Shown here: positions 36,589 through 46,700 of the stretch, one piece after another
How positions within the stretch are numbered: the first letter of the stretch is position 1
How the letters are laid out: every line of letters begins with the position of its first letter
Assembly (NCBI RefSeq): GCF_023715465.1
Contig: NZ_JAMBOE010000002.1
Coordinates: 577,104-641,103, forward strand
DNA from: Paenibacillus macerans
Lineage (GTDB): Bacteria; Bacillota; Bacilli; Paenibacillales; Paenibacillaceae
Reading direction: 5' to 3'
DNA: 64,000 bases
Notes under the pieces: generated by a model
Told to the model about the DNA's origin: nothing
Database searches by the model: none
The model's input: the letters and a program-made list of their open reading frames with translations, nothing else
Position numbers and translations under genes: made by a program

Positions 36589-36603
36589 GTCTACCATCCT
36601 CTC

Positions 36604-37530
36604 TTATTCCTCTGGGATTCCTGCAGCTCGCCGCAGATAGTTGGCCAGATTGTTAAAATGTTTCATTCCCGCTAAGTCCCCTGCAGCTTTGGCTTTAAAC
36701 CATGCCGGCGAGAGCCAGCGGAAAATGATCTCCTGAGCATTAGATTTAGGGAGCTTAGCCAAGGGTAGCGAAGCCTTCCCCTCGTCCAGCGGGATGCCGG
36801 AGGCCAGCCGCAGGTTGTTGGCCAGGTTGTGAAAGTGCGTCTTGCCATCGGCGTCCCCGGCCTTCTGTGCCGCGAACCAGGCAGGCGAAACGTAATTGTC
36901 GATTAGCGACTGTGCAATCGATGCCGGCAGCGGTTGGAAGTCCGGCGCGGCGATCGGCGCGGCCAGCTCGGTGGCCACGTCGGTGATGAGGTCCTTAAGC
37001 GTCTTTCCGCCGGTCCTTAAAGCTTGCTCGCAATCGTATTTTCTTCCCGGGTCCAGTTGCTTGTGCGAGGGAATGTGCCTGGACGGGTTTTTTCCCCAGC
37101 GATCACAGCAATAAGCCAAGTACCAAACGAAACGCTTATATGCCTCGGCAAAGTTGATCGTCTTCCCTGCTTTACTTGTCCCGTAACACAACTCAATGCC
37201 TAGCGCGGCGTCGTTGGCGTCATATCCCAATAGATCGTTGTCCATCGGCACGTCGTATCGGACATGCCAAGCTTTCTCCGCCGGATCCGTTCCGGTACCC
37301 GTCGGGATGATCTCCAAAATTTTGGTGTCGTCGATGAAAACATGCGCGGAAGCGGACCGGTCCTTTTGCGTGTTAAAATACGTGTAATGGTTGTCCGCCG
37401 TCGCCCCCGGGTTGCCCGTGTCGTGGGCAACAAAAAAGGCCGGCGTTCCCGTCTTTAGCCGGGTGCCTGGCCGTACATTCGGGCGCTTATTGATGTAGCG
37501 CCGCTCGATGGTGTATTTGGTTTTGTCCAA
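36604..37530 (-). CDS. Endolysin, N-acetylmuramoyl-L-alanine amidase
   Basis: Cleaves the amide bond between muramic acid and the peptide stem. The 308-residue protein has an N-terminal Amidase_2 domain (FFVAHDTGNPGATADNHYTY, AWHVRYD, HIPSHKQLDPGRKYDC with zinc-ligand histidines) and a C-terminal part of two similar segments, each with YVSPAWFAAQKAGD or WLSPAWFKAKAAGD followed by HFHNLANNLR or HFNNLANYLR, probably for wall binding. The start is TTG at 37530 after AAAGGAGGGG. Confidence 0.93.
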   Translation of the reverse strand: MDKTKYTIERRYINKRPNVRPGTRLKTGTPAFFVAHDTGNPGATADNHYTYFNTQKDRSASAHVFIDDTKILEIIPTGTGTDPAEKAWHVRYDVPMDNDLLGYDANDAALGIELCYGTSKAGKTINFAEAYKRFVWYLAYCCDRWGKNPSRHIPSHKQLDPGRKYDCEQALRTGGKTLKDLITDVATELAAPIAAPDFQPLPASIAQSLIDNYVSPAWFAAQKAGDADGKTHFHNLANNLRLASGIPLDEGKASLPLAKLPKSNAQEIIFRWLSPAWFKAKAAGDLAGMKHFNNLANYLRRAAGIPEE

Positions 37531-37545
37531 AGCCTTGCCCCTCCT

Positions 37546-37827
37546 TTAGTTTTCTTCCAGCCGGTCGATCCGCTTATGTGCCTGCTTGGCCGACTCCTCA
37601 AGGCGTGTGATCCTTTCGACTGCTCCGTCGAGCCGCTGTCCCTGTGCCCTGACGTCCGCCCGGATGTCATCCACTCCGCGTTTGATGTACTCGACATCCG
37701 CTTGGAGCATAGCCCCCGCGCCAGCCTCCTCTGCTGCGTCCTCCCTGATTGTCTTGGCTCGCCCTAGCCATCCTAGCGCAATGCCGCTCAAAGCTGCCAA
37801 AACCGTCACAATGCTCTGCATATCCAT
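37546..37827 (-). CDS. XhlA-like membrane-anchored coiled-coil protein
   Basis: 93 residues: an N-terminal membrane segment (IVTVLAALSGIALGWLG), then a long heptad-patterned helix (DVEYIKRGVDDIRADVRAQG, LEESAKQAHKRIDRLEEN). This is the layout of XhlA/haemolysin-like proteins that precede endolysin and holin in PBSX-type phages. The ATG at 37827 follows GAGAGGGTGATGG; a longer form from 37872 has no SD. Probably a lysis accessory. Confidence 0.7.
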   Translation of the reverse strand: MDMQSIVTVLAALSGIALGWLGRAKTIREDAAEEAGAGAMLQADVEYIKRGVDDIRADVRAQGQRLDGAVERITRLEESAKQAHKRIDRLEEN

Positions 37828-37883
37828 ACCATCACCCTCTCCAAAATAGCCCCGGGTCGGCTCCGAGGGCAAAATAAAAACGC

Positions 37884-37994
37884 CTATTCAGCGTCAGTGT
37901 TAAGCAATTCCTGTACCTGGTCTTTCCAGCGCAGCGGCACATTATCGATCGTTTTCAGATTCTTCTTGATCAGATCAAAATAGATTTTAGCCAT
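37884..37994 (-). CDS. XkdX-like small phage protein
   Basis: 36 residues, starting MAKIYFDLIKKNLKTIDNVP, then RWKDQVQELL. This is the length and pattern of the small XkdX proteins coded after tail fibre genes in PBSX-like phages. GGAGGTGAGGGG lies just before the ATG. Function unknown. Confidence 0.7.
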   Translation of the reverse strand: MAKIYFDLIKKNLKTIDNVPLRWKDQVQELLNTDAE

Positions 37995-38128
37995 TTGTCC
38001 CCTCACCTCCAGTTCCGGCTACCATTTCGGCCAACTCTGTGTAGCCGCGCAAAATTTTTGACAAAACTTCTCAAGATTTTTGGCAAAAATCACGATTGTT
38101 TTTAGGTATCCGAAGCGGATAAAACAAG

Positions 38129-38159
38129 AATAGCCACGGACTTAATTTCCGGGGCTATT
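38129..38159. terminator. Hairpin between fibre and XkdX-like genes
   Basis: AATAGCC/GGCTATT with inner CGGA/TCCG (38129-38140 with 38148-38159). The T run on the minus strand is interrupted, so this may be only a partial terminator that lowers lysis-gene transcription. Confidence 0.55.
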
Positions 38160-38225
38160 TGTGCTTTCTTCTTTTACATATTCGATTAGCTCTTCAACGC
38201 TGTCTAAATTTTGTTCTAGTTTCAC
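38142..38225 (-). CDS. 27-residue peptide overlapping the fibre gene
   Basis: Starts at a GTG that overlaps the fibre stop (GTGA) and reads VKLEQNLDSVEELIEYVKEE then STNSPGN. Acidic and helical. The end lies in the hairpin. The overlap supports coupled translation, but at this length it may be chance. Confidence 0.4.
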   Translation of the reverse strand: MKLEQNLDSVEELIEYVKEESTNSPGN

Positions 38226-39301
38226 GCAAGCAACATCTTATATAGCCACAATTTTCCCGACGTCCCTCTGGCATGTACTCTTAGATAGTACCAACCAGTT
38301 AATCTTTGTGTATATATATTGGCCTCTAGATTATATCCACTACCATGATACTGTATATCACTTGAAGCGATGACGGTCCCTCCGCTGTAACTTCCGTGCT
38401 GCACCGGGTCAACAACCACCCTAGCGATGTCGCTACCCAATCTGTTGATTTGCTGTACGCCGAGGCAATAGATTTGTGTCACGCCAGTAAGGTCTATAGG
38501 TGTTAGGGTATATAGATAACAATCTTTAGTGTCGGCCCCGGAGCCTAAATCTAGCTCAACCCTATCATAACTTGGAGGGTAATTTGCACTTGCGTATCCA
38601 GCATTTCTTTGGATACCCCACTCCACAGTCGATCCAAAACCAAAGATAGATCGTACCGCTTTCGAGCCTGTGATCTTTTGGGCTATTGTAGCCCACGGGT
38701 CACTTGTGGACGCTCCCACACCCAGCTTGGAGTTGACGGCGCCCACAATTTGATTTTTTGCGTCAACCCCAGATTGAAAAAGCTCATTTATTGCGGCCAC
38801 CGCACTGCCTTTTTGTGATGTGAGCAAAGATGTCAGCGGGCCTACGGCGTTGCTGGCAGCATCCGATTTGCTCTGGGCCGACGCAGCTGCTGCAGCCGCC
38901 GCATTTGCTGCGTCATAAGCCGCCTTGACCGCGCTCGGTGTAGCAGCCTGGTCCGTGGCCGTGCTGCTCGTAGATGTATTAAGCTGCACGATACCGCGAG
39001 TTTGCGTGCTGGCACTTGGCAGGTCAGATGTGGGATGAGTGTGCGATTTTGGAGCTGCATAGTCCTTCGTATAATCCTTTGCCGTTTGCAAAGCCGTGTT
39101 AATCTGCGTCTGAGTTTCCTGTTTATATTGCTCAAAAGCCTCTTTCGGAACTACTCCATTGCCTGCCGGGTCTGAACGGATGCTTTCCACCTGCGCGGCC
39201 AGTTCCTGGTCATTCTCATACAGGGTTGTAATTGGGATATTCAATACATCCGCATGCCCCTGATCCGTGGGAACAAATTTACGTGGTTCTTTGATGGCCA
39301 T
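38222..39301 (-). CDS. Phage tail fibre protein
   Basis: 359 residues. The N-terminal part would attach to the baseplate; it holds a coiled coil (FEQYKQETQTQINTALQTAK), then the tail-fibre repeat type RGIVQLNTSTSSTATDQAAT with PSAVKAAYDAANAAAAAA, an Ala-rich helix, and a C-terminal beta-rich half that probably binds the host surface. It directly follows the collar-type fibre gene. Confidence 0.85.
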   Translation of the reverse strand: MAIKEPRKFVPTDQGHADVLNIPITTLYENDQELAAQVESIRSDPAGNGVVPKEAFEQYKQETQTQINTALQTAKDYTKDYAAPKSHTHPTSDLPSASTQTRGIVQLNTSTSSTATDQAATPSAVKAAYDAANAAAAAAASAQSKSDAASNAVGPLTSLLTSQKGSAVAAINELFQSGVDAKNQIVGAVNSKLGVGASTSDPWATIAQKITGSKAVRSIFGFGSTVEWGIQRNAGYASANYPPSYDRVELDLGSGADTKDCYLYTLTPIDLTGVTQIYCLGVQQINRLGSDIARVVVDPVQHGSYSGGTVIASSDIQYHGSGYNLEANIYTQRLTGWYYLRVHARGTSGKLWLYKMLLA

Positions 39302-39312
39302 AGTCTCCCTCC

Positions 39313-39702
39313 TTAATAGATGTCATCAATCTCAAATATAAACTCCATGTCGGCGTCCTTGATCTTGTTAGTCATTGTGCGAATCGCGGTGAATTTGCCG
39401 GCCGAATCAACGAGGGCGAGTTCATTAATTTTTGCCCCGGTCAGCTCATTTTCGGCTAGAGAACAGATGTACCGAATTGTTGCGGGAGCAATGAATTCAT
39501 AGCTGGAGATGTCCTTCACAAGTAGTTGATTCTTCAGCGCCTGCTCCGTCCCATCAAGCGGAATCGGCTTACCTTCTGCATCTACGCCACCGCTTCCGAA
39601 AGCCATTTTAACCACTTTCGTGAGTGCAGTTCCTTCGGCGCGCGCGCGGGCCATCTGCTCCCGAGCGTAAGCCGTCGTTACCGTCAATACTTGATCTGCC
39701 AT
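39313..39702 (-). CDS. Tail-collar fibre-like protein (DUF3751-like)
   Basis: 129 residues. The N-terminus YAREQMARARAEGTALTKVV and the segment VKMAFGSGGVDAEGKPIPLD are those of phage tail-collar fibre proteins, as is the LAENELTGAKINELALVDS stretch. It lies between the baseplate-wedge gene and the fibre gene, as in P2- and PBSX-like phages. Confidence 0.8.
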   Translation of the reverse strand: MADQVLTVTTAYAREQMARARAEGTALTKVVKMAFGSGGVDAEGKPIPLDGTEQALKNQLLVKDISSYEFIAPATIRYICSLAENELTGAKINELALVDSAGKFTAIRTMTNKIKDADMEFIFEIDDIY

Positions 39703-39711
39703 AAGTACCTC

Positions 39712-40464
39712 CTAGACCTCGATAATTTTTTCTTGAGAGCTCAACAGGCGGCTTCCGTCGAGCTGCACGCTACCATCCAGCAGCCAATAGTTTTGCCGGG
39801 CCTTAACTACGCCATCTTGCTTATTTGGGATACGATGCGATGTCCGGATTTCCAAACGCTGGCGGTTTCGCTGCCGCTCCCCCGTCCATCCGGAAAGGCT
39901 GGCCATGCCGTCAAGCAGTTGTACCCCGTCGAGATACCACGGGCGCCCGCCGAAATAGCGGACGCGGGAGCGGAGATGTACCCAATAGCACTGGCTGTAG
40001 ATATGCCGGAAGTCCGTTCGAATTGCCGGCACAGCCCTATTGATGTGTACAGGGCGTATATATTCAAAATCAGCATATAGTCTGGCAAAGTCCAGAACCG
40101 AATCGATCGAATAAACAAACGTGATGGTCTGGGCGGCAAAGTCCTCCCGCAAATCAATGAGTTTACCGTATCGGGCGCCAAGCGCTCGCAGGGTGGTCCG
40201 CGTAAAAGGAAGTTTCGATAGCTTCTTACGCCGCACCAATTCCCGCCGTTGCTCATATGTGCCGATCTGCTCGCCACGCAAATACATCCACTCCCACAGC
40301 GGGAGTGCCCAGGTTGCCCGCTGCAGCAGAAACTGATTGCTTAGGTCATCGATTGTACTACCGCGGTCATTGATCTCAAGCTCCATCACGCCAAAATGCC
40401 GCTCGGCCATGTCGATCTCGTACATGTACGGCGGCAGCATCTCCCGGTATCGCAGAGGAATCAT
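39712..40464 (-). CDS. Baseplate protein, P2 gpI/XkdU-like
   Basis: 250 residues, starting MIPLRYREMLPPYMYEIDMA. The segment QRATWALPLWEWMYLRGEQI with TYEQRRELVRRK resembles the XkdU/DUF2313 family, which closes the baseplate wedge. Its ATG overlaps the end of the gene before it (40461-40464). Position between gp47/J-like and collar-fibre genes supports the call. Confidence 0.8.
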   Translation of the reverse strand: MIPLRYREMLPPYMYEIDMAERHFGVMELEINDRGSTIDDLSNQFLLQRATWALPLWEWMYLRGEQIGTYEQRRELVRRKKLSKLPFTRTTLRALGARYGKLIDLREDFAAQTITFVYSIDSVLDFARLYADFEYIRPVHINRAVPAIRTDFRHIYSQCYWVHLRSRVRYFGGRPWYLDGVQLLDGMASLSGWTGERQRNRQRLEIRTSHRIPNKQDGVVKARQNYWLLDGSVQLDGSRLLSSQEKIIEV

Positions 40465-41285
40465 GTCAGCGTCACCTCAATTTGCAGGACAGATGTGGTC
40501 GGGATCTCAACGTCCTCCGCCTGTCCGTTAAGCTGCAGATCAGAGTAGTCTTCCACTCCCTGCACGAGCAAAAGAGCGCCCACATAGTTGTAGACAAGCT
40601 TGCTTCTACCAGCTGCATATTCAGATATCCGCTGCTTAATCGGCTCAATGAGCTCCGTCAATGGACGGCTGGTCGTCAGTTTAGCCGTCACCTTCAGGAC
40701 GAACACCGGCGCCGGATAAACAGCCAGGTCATGGCCGGCAATGCGTTTGTTCTCCCACATCTCGACCCTAACCTTCTCGGCAAATTCTTCGGTTACGGGA
40801 TTCCCCTGCAGGTCAGTCAAATATAAATCAATAGACACATCACTACGTGCCTTTTCCACAGCCACAGCGCCGCCCACGCCTTCGATCTGTTTTGCCCACA
40901 TTTCATAGTCCTTCCGGCGCCCGCTGCCTTCTTCGGCAAATTTCTGTTCAAGCATGCGGAGCCGTAAAGCGTTATCGTCCTCCCCATCCTTCCGCGTCAT
41001 CCCTTCCCCCCAGGCATGGGCCTCCAAAAATTCGTTATCTGCCCAGATGGGAAAAGCTTGCAGAAAACCGTACGTCCACAGTTCCTGCTGCTCCGCATAC
41101 TCCATTGCAATCGGATACCACAAATCATAAAAATACTCCCCCGGGTCCGTTGGTGGTGGCGGTAGGCCGCGCTCCTGGGCTAGGGAAATTGCACGATTGA
41201 CCCAGCGCCGGTAAATTTCCTCCGGCGTCTCCTGCAGGATCGGGACCGACGGAAATATTGGCAGGTCAGTCAATTTAATCGTCAT
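40461..41285 (-). CDS. Baseplate wedge protein, gp47/J-like (XkdT-like)
   Basis: 274 residues. It has the family's N-terminal region (ETPEEIYRRWVNRAISLAQE), the segment ADNEFLEAHAWGEGMTRKDG, and the core GSGRRKDYEMWAKQIEGVGG followed by a beta-rich end. Forms the baseplate periphery of contractile tails. It overlaps both neighbours by four bases. It is shorter than typical XkdT, with a compact C-terminus. Confidence 0.87.
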   Translation of the reverse strand: MTIKLTDLPIFPSVPILQETPEEIYRRWVNRAISLAQERGLPPPPTDPGEYFYDLWYPIAMEYAEQQELWTYGFLQAFPIWADNEFLEAHAWGEGMTRKDGEDDNALRLRMLEQKFAEEGSGRRKDYEMWAKQIEGVGGAVAVEKARSDVSIDLYLTDLQGNPVTEEFAEKVRVEMWENKRIAGHDLAVYPAPVFVLKVTAKLTTSRPLTELIEPIKQRISEYAAGRSKLVYNYVGALLLVQGVEDYSDLQLNGQAEDVEIPTTSVLQIEVTLT

Positions 41286-41755
41286 ATACTAATGTCCTCC
41301 TCCAGTTCGGCAGTTCCGGCCAAGCCCGTCAGATCGATGACCAAGCGCAGATTTTGGCCCTCCCGGACCAGTGATTGCACTTCTGTCTTTGTGATCTCCG
41401 CGTGAGCGGCCAATGCTTCCTCAATGTCTCGGGTGATTTCTTCGTCTGTCCAGTTCTTCCATTCGGACTTTTCGACGCCGACATCCCCGTCATACACCAC
41501 GTACTGAAACCGTTCAGTATTGAGGATTTTCAAAGCTGTCTGCACAAGATACTCGGCATATGATGTCGTTCGTTTAGGCATGCCGTCATCATTAGTAACA
41601 AGCTGCCGTATCCGGTAATCGATGACATAGGTCCATTTGGATTCGGACGGGACAGACTCGACCAGGTCAACCTCGTCCAGCCCCTCCAGATCGACGGGAT
41701 CAGGGAACAAGCTCTGATCTTTATCCACCGCCAGCCACATCCTTTCCATGCACAT
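41282..41755 (-). CDS. Baseplate protein, XkdS-like (DUF2634)
   Basis: 157 residues at most. The start is not settled: ATGs lie at 41755, 41749 and 41740, the last giving MWLAVDKDQSLFPD, which matches the family's usual N-terminus best. The segment WTYVIDYRIRQLVTNDDGMP and the end resemble the gp25/W-like lysozyme-fold baseplate proteins. It overlaps the DUF2577-like gene by 35 bases at most. Confidence 0.8.
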   Translation of the reverse strand: MCMERMWLAVDKDQSLFPDPVDLEGLDEVDLVESVPSESKWTYVIDYRIRQLVTNDDGMPKRTTSYAEYLVQTALKILNTERFQYVVYDGDVGVEKSEWKNWTDEEITRDIEEALAAHAEITKTEVQSLVREGQNLRLVIDLTGLAGTAELEEDISI

Positions 41756-42146
41756 AGTAGCGTTGGCCGGTCATGCGGGAGACAATGAGCCGGTCCCCAG
41801 GCTTCAGCGGGCTGGGGATCATTAGTTTACCGCGCAACACAGAACGAGGCGTCTGTTTGTACTCTGCCCCAGTCTCATACACGGTCCCATCCGCAAGCAC
41901 GCCATCGACACTTCCCTTCGCTTCGTCGTCTTCCACATATTCGGACACGACAAAATCAGCCACCACTTCCCGGTCCTGCAGATATTCCGCGAAGACCAGC
42001 TTGTCCCCAGCGTAAGGGTAGGGGTCACCGTCCACTTCAATACTGGGGCTGCCCGGCCAGCTTACAAGCGTTGCGCGTTCAGTATCGCGGGCGTCGATAT
42101 GGTCTTTGGTCTTCTCCCGAAGCAGCCTCACTGCATTATTCAGCAC
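41721..42146 (-). CDS. XkdR-like protein (DUF2577)
   Basis: 141 residues. Starts MLNNAVRLLREKTKDHIDAR and ends with RLIVSRMTGQRYYVHGKDVA, an OB-like or beta-rich end typical of the small baseplate spike-associated proteins at this place in PBSX-like phages. Assignment rests partly on gene order. Confidence 0.7.
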   Translation of the reverse strand: MLNNAVRLLREKTKDHIDARDTERATLVSWPGSPSIEVDGDPYPYAGDKLVFAEYLQDREVVADFVVSEYVEDDEAKGSVDGVLADGTVYETGAEYKQTPRSVLRGKLMIPSPLKPGDRLIVSRMTGQRYYVHGKDVAGGG

Positions 42147-42148
42147 CG

Positions 42149-43126
42149 CTACTCCCTCCTTTCCAGATCCAGCTGCAGCGTGTACATGCCGTTTTTGTAC
42201 GTGGTTTCGACACTTTCAACGATCCACTTCGAAACGTTACCTGTATTTATCAGCACCAACCAGCCGGCGCGCAAACCTGTAAGGGTATGATCGCTATGTC
42301 TCACTTTGATCTTCCGGATCTGTTTCGGCGAGGATAATGATTTCAGCCGTTGCTCGGCGACTTGGGCAGGCGTTTCATCCTCTTCCACTTCGATGATCTC
42401 CTGCATGCGGCCCAGTGACTTGACGTTAGCTGCATTCGACTTAGTTACCGAAGACACCAGCTTGTCATCCTTGTACTTTTCAGCCGTAACCACGGTATAC
42501 GTTTCCTCAATGCTGTATCCGGAAGTGCTGGATTCCATCTGCTCCGGAATAAAAATAGGGACCGTTGAATTGGTCCCCTCCCTAACCACCTGCAGATAGA
42601 AGCTTTGATCCGTTCGCACCGTGTCCACATGGTATCGGTAGCCGCTCCGCTCATATGCTTTTTGCAGCACGTCCAAGACCAAGTCGGCATACGTCATAGT
42701 CCCGTACCGCTCATCCAAACTAAAGCCGAGTGCTGGGCAGCGGAAATCTATGCCGGTGGATGCTATATAACGCTGCAGCTCTGCCCCCGCCTCACCCTTA
42801 AGGTATGGGCGAGTCCCCTTGTTCTTACTCAAGTACCAAGCGATCTCCCTGGCGTCGATCTCCCAAGATTCTGAAAATTCGTCCTTCTCATATTTAACGA
42901 TCGGTCCATGGAAAAACTGATTCTTGTGATGCATAAGCGCCCCCTGCACCCGCTGTGAAAAGCACATCAACATACCGGCTACCTTAATCCCCTCACCTCC
43001 CCGTAGCCGGACATTGGCGCTGCGGGCAATCTCATCCCGAGCAGATGACCAGGATATTTCCTCGATCGCATCGGTGAGAGATTGGCGGGCGCTCTCTTTG
43101 CCATATACAACTCCAAAGCCGGACAT
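42149..43126 (-). CDS. Baseplate hub protein, XkdQ/YqbQ-like
   Basis: 325 residues. The segment ARDEIARSANVRLRGGEGIK, SEDWEIDAREIAWYLS-type region and the end SDHTLTGLRAGWLVLINTGN fit the XkdQ/late-control D-like hub proteins under the tail tube. It lies directly after the XkdP-like gene with no gap and before XkdR-like. Confidence 0.83.
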   Translation of the reverse strand: MSGFGVVYGKESARQSLTDAIEEISWSSARDEIARSANVRLRGGEGIKVAGMLMCFSQRVQGALMHHKNQFFHGPIVKYEKDEFSESWEIDAREIAWYLSKNKGTRPYLKGEAGAELQRYIASTGIDFRCPALGFSLDERYGTMTYADLVLDVLQKAYERSGYRYHVDTVRTDQSFYLQVVREGTNSTVPIFIPEQMESSTSGYSIEETYTVVTAEKYKDDKLVSSVTKSNAANVKSLGRMQEIIEVEEDETPAQVAEQRLKSLSSPKQIRKIKVRHSDHTLTGLRAGWLVLINTGNVSKWIVESVETTYKNGMYTLQLDLERRE

Positions 43127-43762
43127 TCACTTCCCACCTTTGACACTGGAGTTTTTGTCCAAAATGCGCTCCTTCAGCGTTAAATAATCGAATTCGCCTT
43201 TGGCGTTGGCGTTCACTTTATTTTCAGCAGCCTTTGCCTTAGCATCTTTCTTCTTTTGATTTTTCTTATCCTTTTTATTGGTCGTGTTAGGCCGGGATTT
43301 TGCAGCCTTGGTGATAATCACACCCGGCTTAAGCAGTTGCTTGGAATTGCTGTAGGAAACGATCTTGACCGGCTTGTATTCGACCAGGCTGAAGTTGACA
43401 TGAAGATTCCCCTGCCCGTCTTTGTAGGTCAGATCCATTCCTTCGAGAAGCATCGTTTGGGAAAACATCTCCTCAAAATTGAGGATAACCGGCTTCGCCT
43501 TCCACTCCTCCAGCAGCTTCCAAGTAACCTCTGGAGTTTTGTAAGTGACTGTCTGCTTCTCGGACGTCTCCCAGATTTCCTCCCAGCCCCGGGGCAAGAT
43601 GGTCGTAAAAGAAACCCGCTTCGCCTTGGAAACGGGATTACCTGTGCGCTCCTGCCCCGTGACTACAGTGAACGTCTCCACTTCATTTCCGGATGTGATT
43701 TGGATTTCGGCCGGAGTGATCGGAAACGTGAGCCTGATCGCTCCTTGTGACAACGCAAGCAT
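43127..43762 (-). CDS. XkdP-like tail protein
   Basis: 211 residues. The N-terminal half (RLTFPITPAEIQITSGNEVE, FTTILPRGWEEI) matches the XkdP family that joins tape measure and hub. The C-terminal part is a Lys/Asn-rich linker (TTNKKDKKNQKKKDAKAKAA) ending in YLTLKERILDKNSS; no LysM domain, frequent at this end in homologues, is recognisable. Confidence 0.78.
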   Translation of the reverse strand: MLALSQGAIRLTFPITPAEIQITSGNEVETFTVVTGQERTGNPVSKAKRVSFTTILPRGWEEIWETSEKQTVTYKTPEVTWKLLEEWKAKPVILNFEEMFSQTMLLEGMDLTYKDGQGNLHVNFSLVEYKPVKIVSYSNSKQLLKPGVIITKAAKSRPNTTNKKDKKNQKKKDAKAKAAENKVNANAKGEFDYLTLKERILDKNSSVKGGK

Positions 43763-43765
43763 GGT

Positions 43766-46700
43766 TTATCCTCCCAATTCCATTGCTTTTACCAATTCCT
43801 CGCCGACCACCCTGCCGACCAAAGCACGACCCTCCGGGCCGGTCAGCATTTGGGCAAACTGCGTAAAATCCGTGATACCCTTCGCCAGCTCCCCAAAGTC
43901 GAAATTGATATTGCCGATCGTCACCGCCCCTGGCATTTTAGCAGGTGCCATATTCAGAGACTGCGCCACGGGGATACTACCGCTGGAGCTCAAAGCGTTC
44001 GGTCCTTCGATCCCCTGAACACCCTGACGCATCGTTCCGGCGATGAGGTTCATTCTTCGCCGGATCGGATCCGGCTGCAGGCCGCCTGCGAACATGGAAA
44101 CAAAGTTTCCGGCCCACGTGTCCGAATCGCTGGCCGGCCCACGTTCGGTCGGAGAATGGAATCCAAGGAAATCCCCGATGATGCCCGCTGCATCCGTTAC
44201 AGCAGAAGTCAGGGAAGTGAATTTGCTGCGAATCCCGCTGACCATCATATCAATGAGATTGCTGCCCCAACTGGCTCCCTGGCCGGCTATGTTTTTGAGG
44301 TTCGTTAAGTGCTGACGCGTTTCTTCCGCCGCTTGTTTGGACGAGCCCCCAATGCCGAGCAGCTGCTTGCCAGCACTAACTGCCCCCAGGACAATTTCTT
44401 TTGTCGCACCAGTAGCCAGACCACCAAGGACGTCCGCCTGTTTGCCGGCCTCACCTACAGCGGATCCGATACTTTTAAACCCCTGAATAGCTGTACCTAC
44501 TCCGGACACTTTTAAAGCGGTGGACATTCCGTTTTTAAATTTTTTGATATGTGTATCTGTCAATCCAAAACTGGAACCAAGATCAAGCAAATCTTTTTTC
44601 AGGTTGCCTGCTCCCGCACCGGTGAAAAGACCAGCAACATCATTTTTAAGTGCCGTAACCTTCTGACCAATAGGACCATCAAATGCCCCTTTTACGGCAC
44701 CAACGATTCCTTTTTCTCCAAGGTCTTTGGCGAATTGCTTAACCTGTGTTTGAGCATCCGGCGGAAGAATGCTCATTGCCACATTTGCAGCTTTTCCGGC
44801 GAATGCTGTTACGTTGGCTTTACCGTTTTGAAACGTTTCCGAGATATTTTTTCCCATCGTGACAAAGTTGTCTTTTGCAGAGGTGAAGAGATTGGATGCT
44901 CCCTCCACAACTTTGCGCGTGAGCCCGCTTTCATCTGCCATCCTTCCGAGCTTTTCTCCGACCCAACTGCCTGCAGCGGCTCCGACGGCAGTGCCAACCG
45001 GGCCAAGCAGTGACCCAATCGCTCCGCCTGCAATACCGCCCGCGGTTGAGCCGACCATGCTGCCGCCACTGGTTGCCAGCCCCTCTTTTAAGCCGCCTTG
45101 TTTGGAGGCCTGGTAAAGGTCGTAAGCCCCCATGCCGACAGTAGCGATCGTACCAGCAATACCGGCAGCCTTTGCGACTGGCTTGAGATACTTCGCCCCT
45201 TTACCAAGCGTACCACCAACTTTGCTCAACCAGCCGCCACGCGGTGGAACTGGTGGTTCGGGTGGTGGCGTTGGTGGAGTAGGCCGCCGGAAACGCCAAG
45301 GGTTTTCTCGTGATCCGAGCGGAGCACCGCCTCCACCACCACCTCCCGGCCCACGTCCGCCTCCACCAAGTCCGCCACGACGACGTACTCCACCGCGTCG
45401 GCGCGATCCACCATTGCCACCTGCACCCCCAGCAACTCGGCCATTGAGGTACACGATGCTGGCATTAATGGTCATCGAAGCGGATCGAAGTCCGCCCAGT
45501 CCTCCACCATTCGGGTTGGAACCCCTGCGCCCCCAATCTCGGCGTATGCCTCTGCCGCCCATGCGCTCCCTAATCCGCTGCGCACGCTGTGCTGGTGTTT
45601 CCTCTCCTGGTGGAGCTGGCGGTCCAGGTTGTTTCCCTCTGATCCAGTTCCAACCGGATTTTATGCCCTTGCCAGCTGCACTGCCTTTTGCGCCGATCCA
45701 TTTGGCTGCACTGGTCAGATTATCATTCAACTGCCTAACACTCTTCCCAAAGGACACTATCCCCTTGACAATCCCCTTGGCAACAAGTACAGCAGCCAGA
45801 CCCATAAGTGCTGTGTTGATAGCAGTCATGTGGTCTTTATAAAATCCGACCGCAGTTGTCACAGCGTTAGTTACCCCGGCTCCAAAGGCTTGTATTTCAT
45901 CCTTGTTCTCGACCAGCAGATCGTTGAACTCCTTAAGCGCCGGCAAGGCAGCTGTCGTAAGATTAATACCGATGTCTCGTAGCTGCAAATCAATTTCTGC
46001 TCTCGTTTGCCGGATAGACGTCATCGGGTCTGCGGCTTGTTGTGCTTGGACTAATCTGTCTGTGGTGCCTGTCATGTCAGGAGCCTTTTGAAATGCCACA
46101 CCATATGTTTTTAAAATCGAATCAGCATTGTCCTCACCAGCTCCGGAACCCAGCGTGACCAAAGATTGTTTTAATTCGTCTCGCGACTGGCTAGCGAGAT
46201 CGGCAATCAGGGCAGTAATCGCGCCTTGCGCCCTCTGTTTATCACCAGAATTAATGTCAGCAGTAAAAGCCTGAGCTTGCTTCTGTGCCTGATCTGTCCC
46301 AGCACCACGCGAAACAAAGTAATTAGCCATGTCGCCAGTGTTCAAAGCTTTAACACCAAAAGTCTCCTTGAAAAAATCAGCAGGCTTGTCGAAGTTGAAC
46401 GCGCCTTCCTTGACTGTCTGGGTGAGAAAGTTGGACATCTGTGCAGAACTAGTACCTGAACTGGAAAAATAGGGAGAATACTCCCAAAAAGTATCGAAAA
46501 GGTCTTGTTGCTTGTCACCTACCTCTTTATAGGCATACATCATGCTGTCGGCAACCTGACTATAAGACTCCTTGAAGCTATTTGAAGCTTGTGATAATGC
46601 CCGTTGCACTTCCTCTGCACCAGCATCAGGACGTATCTTCTGTATTTTTGCCGATGAACTCATGAAGTCAGTCATTTGAGACTTGTCTTGTACAAGTGGA

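Noticed and set aside
45132..45842. A 236-codon Pro/Arg-rich frame on the plus strand
   Set aside because: Shadow of the low-complexity part of the tape measure gene.
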